This document shows, in pieces, positions 44,801 through 64,000 of a stretch of DNA of 64,000 nt. Position 1 is the stretch's first letter; each line of letters starts with the position of its first letter. Where the stretch lies: the NCBI GenBank assembly GCA_018398765.1, contig JAHBMJ010002151.1:13604-77603 (forward strand), given 5' to 3'. Source of the DNA: Chromera velia (Eukaryota; Sar; Chromeraceae). The notes beneath the pieces were generated by a model. It searched no databases and was not told where the DNA came from. It worked only from the letters and a program-made list of their open reading frames with translations. Position numbers and translations under genes: made by a program.

Positions 44801-45007
44801 AACATTGACCCCCACCTTGTTCCTGTTGGTGAGGGTGAGCCCGCTGCACCACTCGTCAGAGTCCCCGAGAATGGCCACAGCATCTGCATATTGCCGTACC
44901 CACTCGATAATGTCCGTATCGTCCGTGAGGCCGAAGACGCCCACGGTCTTCGCCTCCATTCCCTTGATCGCGATGCACCCATGGGGAGCGTCCTTCTTGG
45001 GACCCAT
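41822..45007 (-). pseudogene. Gag-like polyprotein of the minus-strand LTR element, five TGA stops
   Basis: Starts at ATG 45007 (MGPKKDAPHGCIAIKGMEAK) and stays in one frame for about 1,060 codons. TGA occurs at 44575, 43582, 43171, 42523 and 41824 (first base, minus sense); TAA and TAG are absent. The N-terminal 144 residues and the next block look like a structural gag (FEQLRIFHRHVVDS; LEEILTSVPRTFVEM; LLNHLVEENIVHELGVKYRL). A Gly/Arg/Ser-rich stretch then holds two zinc knuckles: CLRCNRPDGHAEWGGHGAC, and CPSCRTMGHAPNNC just after the fourth TGA. An Arg (CGA) or Trp codon is plausible at each stop. Its role would be capsid formation and RNA binding. Confidence 0.82.
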
Positions 45008-45094
45008 GGTAAGTCACCTGCAGTAGGGAATCGGGAATACAACAAGGGAAATGTTGTTAGAATGACAATGGGAGACTCCCTCAGACGGCACCAG

Positions 45095-45839
45095 TGAAAA
45101 GTAGAGTCTCACCTCTCTTGAGATTCCTCCAGTGGAATCCTATGGGCCCTCCTGTATCGATCCTCTAGCCTATCTAGAGGACTCCTCGAACTGCTATACT
45201 CCCGAATTCCTGGCCCTTTCCTATTAGAGGACCATAACGAATACGTCTCTGTGACGTACTCATCTAGACCGATACAGATAATCTGAAATAAATATCTGAT
45301 CAGTCTCTTCATCAGACAGAAAATTTATGAACTCCCACAGTCCACAGTACGCCCCTGCTGGTGGCCTCGTGCATTACTCAGAGCACAAGAGAACCACAGA
45401 GAGACATAGGGCACAGTACAGATCCTACACATGAAGTTCTGTCAATCCCTAGGTCGCCTCTCTCATTCAGACGGACGGTAACCGCCGTGCACGTCTGTCT
45501 GACTGTCTGGAAATTAATTCGAAACCGGAATTAATTCTGAAGCCTCCGATAGCATAACCGCACCATCGGCCTATTTAAATCTCATATGAAGCCCTGGAGC
45601 ACACACCACCACGGTGAGTGCCTCAGGTGTATTTCTTACGCCAAAGTGCATGCGGGCCATACCATGGAACTCACAATATGCACTCCTCTGTCGCAGGCGC
45701 CCCGTCACCCCATGTAGACGGGCCGCTGCGTGCGCGTCGCTCCTTTCTCTGGCTCGGGGCGAAGGGACGAATGGAAATGCCTGGACCGGAATTCACCCTC
45801 CGCGAATCCGACCAGGAACGGGACCGTCGTTTACTTTCA
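45095..45839 (-). repeat. 5' LTR (copy B) of the minus-strand LTR element
   Basis: 745 bp, the same length as copies A and C. It differs from copy A at about two dozen sites, nearly all transitions, many at CpG (for example CACGGT versus CATGGT, CCGTCG versus CCGTTG). Confidence 0.93.
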
Positions 45840-46242
45840 CAAAAAAAATTTTAAGTTCAGTCATATTTAGTCATGAAACATTATTTAAGAAAAAAATAGT
45901 GAATGGACATTCACAAGTTGATTCACTAAAAAATTTATTGTACTTTAAAATTTTTTTAATATTCTATGCGGCCAATCTGGCTAGCCAATCTGGGTAGCGA
46001 AACGTGTTTTCTGATCAAAACTGAACTATACAAACCACTTTTCGGCTTTCTACGCTTTATAGTTCACAAAAAAAAAAAAAGATTCATATTTTAGTTAAAT
46101 TTGTGTTATATTTTTAAAATATTATAATATTTACTCATATTTACTCCTAGATTTACTCATATTTAGTAAAAGTTTTACAGGGTATCACTTTTCTATAATA
46201 TTTCTAACATTTGATAAAAATTATAGAAAATGTTAGAAATTA
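45840..46242. other. AT-rich DNA between LTR copies, no gene
   Basis: About 400 bp, very AT-rich, with the start of an ATAGAAAA/TTTCTATAA-word repeat near 46185-46240 that continues beyond copy C. Confidence 0.5.
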
Positions 46243-46987
46243 TGAAAGTAAACGATGGTCCCGTTCCTAGTCAGATTCGCGGAAGGTGAATTTCGGTCCC
46301 GGCCTTTCCATTCGTCCCTTCGCCCCGAGCCAGAGAAAGGAGCGACGCACGCACGCGGCGGCCCGTCCACACGGGGTGCCAGGGCGCCTGTGACAGAGGT
46401 GTGCATGTTGTGAGTTCCATGGTATGGCCCGCATGCACTTTGGCGTTAGAAATATACCCGAGGCACTCACTGTGGTGGTGTGTGCTCCGGGCCTTCATAT
46501 TCGATGTAATTAGGCCGATGGTGCGGTTATACCATCGGAGGCTTCAGAATTAATTCCGGTTGAATTAATTTCTAGACAGTCAGACAGACGTGCACAGCTA
46601 TTTCCGTCTGGCTGAGTGAGAGACAGGACCTAGGGATTGACAGAGCTTCATATGTAGGAACTGTACTGTGCCCTATGTGTCTCTGTGGTTCTCTTGTGCT
46701 CTAAATATTGCACGAGGCCACCAGCAGGAGCTATCTGTGGACTGTGGGGGTTCATAGACTTTCTGTTTGCTGAAGAGACTGATCAGATATTTATTTCTGT
46801 CCATTTGTATCAGTCTAGACGAGTACATTTGGTCAACGTATTCGCTGTGGTCCTCTAGTAGGAGAGGGCCAGGAATTTGGGAGTATAGCAGTTTGAGGAG
46901 ACCTCTAAACAGGCTAGAGGATCGGCACGGGAGGGCCTATAAGATTCTACTGGAGGAATCTCAAGAAAGGTGAGAATCTACTTTTCA
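46243..46987 (+). mobile_element. Lone LTR (copy C) in opposite orientation
   Basis: 745 bp, starts TGAAAGTAAACGATGG and ends AATCTACTTTTCA, the inverse orientation of copies A and B and more diverged from them. No internal region is attached, and I see no clean target duplication (AAATTA left, CTGAAA right). It sits within an ATAGAAAA-word foldback repeat (46185-46242 and 46988-47130). Confidence 0.88.
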
Positions 46988-47660
46988 CTGAAATTTGACT
47001 TAAATTTCTAATACGTTGGAAATTCGAATTTCTATCACTCTAGCTATCACTTTTCTATCAGTTTTCTATCATTTTTCTATCATTTTTTGAACAACTTTTC
47101 TATTATTTTTCTAACATTTTTTGCAGGGTACAGAATATTATAAAAATCCGGTTTGCATGCAAGATTAAACTATATAGATTCAAATCTAACGGTAATTTTC
47201 AAAAAAAAAAAAAAAATTAGGTTATTTTCACTTTTTTGTTTTTTTTCTGATGTTAAACTAAAAAATATGTTGTTTAAGTGTTGTTGATGTGTTGTACGAA
47301 TCAACAAGTGTTATTTAAGTGTTGTTATACTATTGTTTCTTTGTTATAATTAGTTGTAATTATAAATGATGTTGTTACACGTTATAATTAGTTATAATTA
47401 TAAATGAATGTTGTTGCACTGTTATACAGCTGTTGCTTATCTATTGCAAGGTATTGCATACGCTTGTCGTGTCTTGATGGAGGTCATCATCGAAAAGCAA
47501 AAAAAAAATAATAAATTTACCCTGGAAACCTTTTTTTTTTTTTCGTTTTTTTTTTTTTTTGAAAATTACTTCTAGATTCAAATATATATTTCTGCAACAT
47601 TTTCTTTAATTTTTTTAATTTCTTTGTTCGGTTTTGGCAGATTTCTGCTTGTGAGGCTTT
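46988..47660. repeat. AT-rich repeats, no gene
   Basis: Words TTTCTATCATTTTTCTATCA at 47030-47110, ending TTTTTTGCAGGGTAC at 47130, the inverse of the repeat start at 32098. Then GTTGTTATAATTAGTTATAATTATAAATG-like direct repeats (two units, about 47340-47410) and long T-runs. Confidence 0.6.
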
Positions 47661-48558
47661 AATTGGGCGCGCTTCATCCTTCATGCCGTACTGTTTTCGA
47701 AACGTTTTCCTTTATTCTACCGGAAGCCAGCACCAGTCGTACTTCAGCCAGTGTCAGACAGCCACTGACCATCGAAAGTCGCGATCGAAGTGTGTTTGTC
47801 ACTAGCATTGTCAACCGATTGGTCTTTGAGCGGTACGCGGTCTTTTGTATTTTGAACGCTTGTGAGTTACGGCTTTCCTTGAAGTACGTCTCGCGATTCG
47901 CCTCCTTCTCAATCTGCTTTGTTTCTGATATCAAAAAGAGACGACTGGCCACTGTCTGCATCTCCCTTTCATTCAAGATGATTCAACCGAAAGAAAGGAA
48001 AGAAAAGCGAAAGGAAGCTCTAACGGATGAACACACAAAAACAAGAAATCCACACGATCAATCCGACGAGAAAAAAAGGTGACGCCAACACAACGGACGA
48101 ACGAAATCAGAAATAGGGAGGAGGGAAGGACCTGGAGAGGTTGGCAGGAAATGAAGAAAGATTGAGTGACTAATGTGTAAATGAAAGCCATACAGAGAAC
48201 ATAAGAGGACGCCCTTACAGCCACAGACACGGCAAGAAAAGAACGGGGTGGTTGGAGCCGTTCAAAAACAGGTAAAGCTTCCCCCACTGGTGCTGGTTGT
48301 TTGCTTCAGACTCCTATTGTGTTTCATTTCCACGCTCAAATTTCTTCTCGAAAGAAATCAACCAGGCAACACTGATTCTCGCTTCCACTTTGCCTTGGTG
48401 CCCGGTACCCATCCATACCATCCAACCCGAAACAAACAATACTCACAGAAAAAAACACACAGACTAAATGGTTCCTTCTTCTCCCTCATGAACACAACAG
48501 ACAAAAAAGAAAGAAAGAAAGAAAGAAAGAAAGGCTCTAAGACGACAGACTATATGAC

Positions 48559-48590
<32 letters not shown>

Positions 48591-51500
48591 GCAGGCAGGC
48601 AGACTGTATCGTTTTTTCTTTCCCTTTTTATCTTTCTTCATTCTTTTCTGCTTTTTTCTTTCTCCTTTTGGCGCGCTCACTCAGTGGAAGGGTACCGGAG
48701 CTCCAGGCCTTGAGGGTACCACAGAGACAGACAGACAAACAGACAGGCAGGCAGAGAAACAGAAATTACATAAACACAGAACCAGGGCCGAATGAAAATA
48801 TTCCTCAAATTGACCAAGTCTCGGCAGGAAAAGGAAGGAAAAGAAACCAGAAACAGAAAGACAGGAAAGAAGAAAGAAAGACAGAATCGTGACACAGCAA
48901 ACTCGGCAGCGACTCACCTCTTTGCAGGGTCTTCTCTTCCTCCTTTTATCCCCCCTTTTCTCTTCCTTCTTTTGCGCCGTTCTCTTGTTCTTTCGATAGT
49001 CATGCGAAAGCGTCTCTGTCATTTTTTTCTCTCCTCTTCTCACGAGCCTGCCATCCCGAAAGGGAGAAAAAAGGGAGAGGTGAAGAGTGTGCGATGGATC
49101 TACCTCCATCTCTTCACGCCCTCCCGCCAACGAATGGCCAAGAGGGGATCTTCTTTTGCCTTCCTGGTCTTGCGCTAGATGCTCGGTCTCGCAATGACAG
49201 TCAAACCGCCCCTCTCTGTCTTCCAGCATCTTTTCACAACAGAGGATACGCGACACAGGAGGGAAAACAGGGTAAATGTTTCTATCCGTGTGAGCGCCAT
49301 TTTTCAGGCATGCCCATTTTCGCCCTTTCCAACTTCATCTTGCACAGACTCTGTCTTGCACGCCCGTTGAATCGCCTGCGCGCGATTCAAGAGTCATTTG
49401 CAAATAAAGTCCAGAAAAAATCTTGATAGAGGAACTGAAAAAGGGGGGAAACAGGCGACTAAAAAAAACAAAGAAAAAGCAGCCTCAGCCTCGCACAGGC
49501 GGGCAGTCTTTTTCCCATCCTCTCCGGTTTTTCCCTCTGTGTTTGTACAATCCATTTTTCGTGTATTCTCTGGCCTGCCATTCAGCCCAGGGGGCTGTGT
49601 TGATGGGTATATCCGCATTGTCTGTTTGTCAGACAATTTTTGTGGTCCCCGTCTGTTCATAAGAAAAGGGGGAAAGGAAAGTGATGAGAAAAAATGGTTT
49701 TGTGTGTCTTCGGCAGTGCGTCTTGGCCAAGCCCCCCTCGAAGAAGGGAGGCGGTGTCCAAGGAATAAATAAAATGGTTTACACTCTGCTCTGGCTCCGA
49801 TGGATTCACCCACAGCACAGCATGAAGAGACCATCTGTGTTCTTTTCTGTTCTGCTCTGTTCTGCCACTCGCCCTCTTGCCTCACCATCAGGAGACAGAC
49901 AGACCCTCTAAACCGTCTCCCGTCTTTCTTACGCACACATTCTGCGTTTGTGTGCTCTTTTCTCTCTCCTCTGATCCCGACAGCCTGCGGGTCCATGACT
50001 CCCGGCTCTCTCTCTGGTTGGCTCCTTTGATTCACCTATTCACTCACTTACCCACATGTTCGCAGAAAAAGTGTATCAAAAACTCTCGCGACATTGGAAA
50101 GCTTTGTCAGAAACGCATCTGAACACAAAACAGCAATCACGAGAGCGGAAAGAAGACGTACCACACAAACTCTCACATACAAACACGGTCACCCAGACAG
50201 AGGGAGGGGCGAAAGACGCCACAGCCATTCACACAAGAGGGGGGAGCAGAAAGAGACAGGAAGGGAGAGTGAGAACTCCAACACATGCATCAAGGAAAAG
50301 CGACAGAGAAGAAATTGAGGGGGACAAATGACGACATTTCGGAAGCAACATAAAGAAAGGAGAAGCAAAAGAGTGCACCGGGGAGGGAAGGCCAGGTAAC
50401 TACCTGTTTTCGAAGGTTTATCTCCCTCCTTTCCCTCCCAATCCAGCTCGCAGTTCGATGCATTCATTTGTCGTCCATCATTTCCATCCCCATTTGGGAA
50501 AGGGAAGCGGATAAATTCGAACGCTTCTCCGAACAGCAAAACGGTCGGTCGGTGTTTTTCTCTTTCTATTCACCCAGCTTTCGTTGATTTCTGTTGGCCC
50601 TCCCATTTTACCCTTGGGTTCTCTCTTCATCTCTTTCTTCCTGTCCATGCATAGATTTCTCTTAAATCGGTTAATTAAACTCTTCCTTCCATCATGTGCA
50701 CTTCTTTTGGCCTCTTCGTGCCGTCCTGCCAGTCATCTATGAAAGCACACGCACGAAGGCACGCACACACGCACACGCACAAAGGCAGAGAGAGACACAG
50801 ACAGAGCGACAGAAGGAGAGAAAGAAGGGAAGGAGAAAGGGGGAAGGGGAGGGGGGAAGGAGGGGGGAAGGAGGGAGGGAGAGAAAGAGGGACCATTCAT
50901 TCTGAAGGGTTCCCTCATCTCTTCATATCAGCCAGGCAGTTCAGGCAAGGAAACACAGAAATACAAAGAAAGATCTGAGTAATGACTGAAGTGAGCTGCT
51001 TTGGATGATGAGTCCGTGTGGACATGATTGACATGGGACTGACGAAGCAGGCAGGGAAAGAGGCGGGCACTTTTTCAATTCGGTAGACGTCTCTTCTTGT
51101 TTTCGTTTTCTCTTATGACACCAATGTTATGTGTTGTTTCCACGTACACACACACAAGCACACGTACAAGAACCAAGACGCAGCTACAACAGATGCGCAA
51201 GGGACGGAGGGAGATGAGGAGACATGTTTCACAAACGCTTCACGCAAAACGTGGGAGCAGAGGAGCGAAGCAAAGCAGAAAAGAGAGGGAGGAGGACCAG
51301 TGCGCATGCTCTCGCGTTGATCCTTGGATACAAAAAAAGGAAGTGCACCATGCCGTTGCGTCTGCATGCCAGTCAGCATTCTGTGCGAAAAAAGGCTCTT
51401 TTTCTTCTCCGCCTCTTTTCTAGAGGTTTCTTTCCAGTCTGCACGTCCTCTTGTTTGTTCCTTCTCGTCTCTCTGCCAGTCAATCTTTCGATGGAGCACT

Positions 51501-51940
51501 CTCCATCTGTCCTCACATAATAGTGTTTCGCGATTCATCGACAGCAAGTAAGAAAAGCAGAGCGAGTGTACTCACTCACTTAGACGCTCTCGCCGCTACT
51601 TTCCATTCCTTCACCCTCATCATCACTCTTCCTTCTTGTTGAGGACCCTTTTTCCACCATACAAGGCAAGAGAGAAAGGAGTAAGGAGATGCACACGATG
51701 GCAGAAGGTGTGGACGGAAAGGAAGACACCATGTAAGAAAAGGAAAAGATTCATCACCCAGCATCTTGAAAGGAGAGCAGGCAGATAGAGATCCGACTGT
51801 TCTTTCTGCCTGTCTCCGGTCAGGCTGACAGACAGGCCATTGATGAGTAAAAGAGCGAGAAGCTCCCCCGCTTTCTCCACCACGCATTTCATTCAGTACG
51901 GTTCGAACAATGGACCCCAGCAAGTCGTACGCACACGCAT

Positions 51941-51977
<37 letters not shown>

Positions 51978-52508
51978 GAGAGAGAGGGAGAGGGAAAGAA
52001 GGGGAGAGAGAGGGAGAGAGCGGTGGAAAGGCGGGGGTGAAAAAGAGAAAGCATTAAACCAAACAGCGCAGCTCTGCTTATTGTCAAACCGCCTGGTTTT
52101 CCCTCCCACCCTCTGTCTCCCAAAGCGATGCATGCATGAGAATTCTTTCCATGGTACTCTTTCCATCGATGCAAATGAATTCAAACCTGCCCTCTCTCCA
52201 GCCAATCCATTTGCCGAAATTTTATGAACGAATGTCGACACGGAGGATGTACAAATCTCTTTGACTCCTTCCACGACAGGCCGACACCAGGAGAAAAGAC
52301 AGAGGGAGAAAGGAAGAAAAGAGGGAACAAAGAGCCTCGCCTCTTCTCGCCACGATACCGGAGAGGAGGTAGGAAGTGAAGAACGAAGAGAGGACCCATC
52401 CAGAAAAAGAAAGAGAAATACCTTCTTCCCAAGTACCCTTTCCCCTCTTCCGACCCCCCACATCCTCTGAGCGTTCACGACCAGCGTCGTTCTCCTTTCC
52501 TTGCTTCT
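47661..52508. other. 3' flank of PNO, no supported gene
   Basis: About 4.8 kb with GC content of the unique type but no conserved motif on either strand. A minus-strand 100-codon helical frame (47976-47674) and a plus-strand frame (47663-48082) overlap; neither can be chosen. Microsatellites: GAAA at 48507-48535, CAGA/GGCA at 48560-48602 and 48720-48752, CA/GA at 51940-51990. CTATATG-type modules lie at 48464, 48547 and 48601. The 3' UTR of PNO must lie in the upper part. Confidence 0.5.
48455..48760 (+). repeat. Cluster of (CAGA)n / ACTATATG / pyrimidine modules
   Basis: CACAGACTAAATGGTTCCTT at 48463, GACAGACTATATGACACAG at 48544, GGCAGACTGTATCGTTTTTT at 48598, and CAGA blocks at 48560 and 48722. 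The first is followed by CTTCTCCCTCATGAACACAA, close to the segment after the 8654 module (CTTCTCCATCC...TACACAAC). Confidence 0.75.

Positions 52509-64000
<11,492 letters not shown>

Noticed and set aside
41822-45007. Genome-wide reassignment of TGA
   Set aside because: PNO and the HSA-SANT exons have no in-frame TGA over more than 3,000 codons, the HSA-SANT gene seems to end at TGA, and the other elements also have TAG and TAA stops.

Overview
The window looks like nuclear DNA of an intron-rich protist. Two spliced genes, both on the minus strand, can be read with confidence. They flank about 30 kb of nested, decayed transposons and AT-rich palindromic repeats. A pyruvate:ferredoxin oxidoreductase fused to a cytochrome-P450-reductase-type flavoprotein (pyruvate:NADP+ oxidoreductase, PNO) is known from Euglena and some alveolates. 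With the dense introns and the Ty1/copia and LINE remnants this suggests an alveolate alga such as a chromerid. That assignment is inference: nothing here names the species.

Layout. (1) 1-13.85 kb, minus strand: a 13-exon model of an HSA-SANT protein resembling the Eaf1/Vid21/p400-type scaffold of NuA4 histone acetyltransferase. All but one exon junction agree in reading phase; the exception spans an assembly gap (N run 6844-7092). (2) 13.85-17.65 kb: a possible head-to-head plus-strand gene with uncertain exons, whose putative intron holds four diverged copies of a GATCACGTGA-containing repeat and a 240-bp CTTT microsatellite. (3) 17.65-33.7 kb: AT-rich repeats. A palindromic element is split by a 10.3-kb Ty1/copia element (19651-29937, target duplication AATTC), which is itself split inside the reverse transcriptase by a minus-strand LINE (24844-28327, target duplication AATTG). 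A second palindromic element, two MITE copies and a solo LTR with perfect GATAG duplications follow. (4) 33.7-36.5 kb: relics of a decayed minus-strand coding region, interrupted by a 168-bp TIR element with an 8-bp target duplication. (5) 37.1-47.1 kb: a minus-strand LTR element with 745-bp LTRs, carrying gag and integrase but no recognisable reverse transcriptase, plus an inverted lone LTR of the same family. (6) 47.1-52.5 kb: no gene I can support, only microsatellites and CAGA-type repeats. (7) 52.5-64 kb, minus strand: the last 20 exons of PNO; its N-terminus lies beyond the window.

Cross-cutting observations. About half of the splice donors that I can place have C at intron position +3 (GTCGGT, GTCAGT, GTCTGT), which matches the start of the GTCN tetranucleotide repeats found everywhere in the unique DNA. 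In the LTR elements and the LINE, in-frame stops are nearly all explicable by single C-to-T changes (CGA, CAG or CAA to stop) while the reading frame is otherwise preserved over long stretches; the two 745-bp LTRs also differ mostly by transitions. This fits decay by cytosine methylation/deamination or a RIP-like process. A dispersed (CAGA)n-CTATATG-pyrimidine module recurs in introns and intergenic DNA on both strands.
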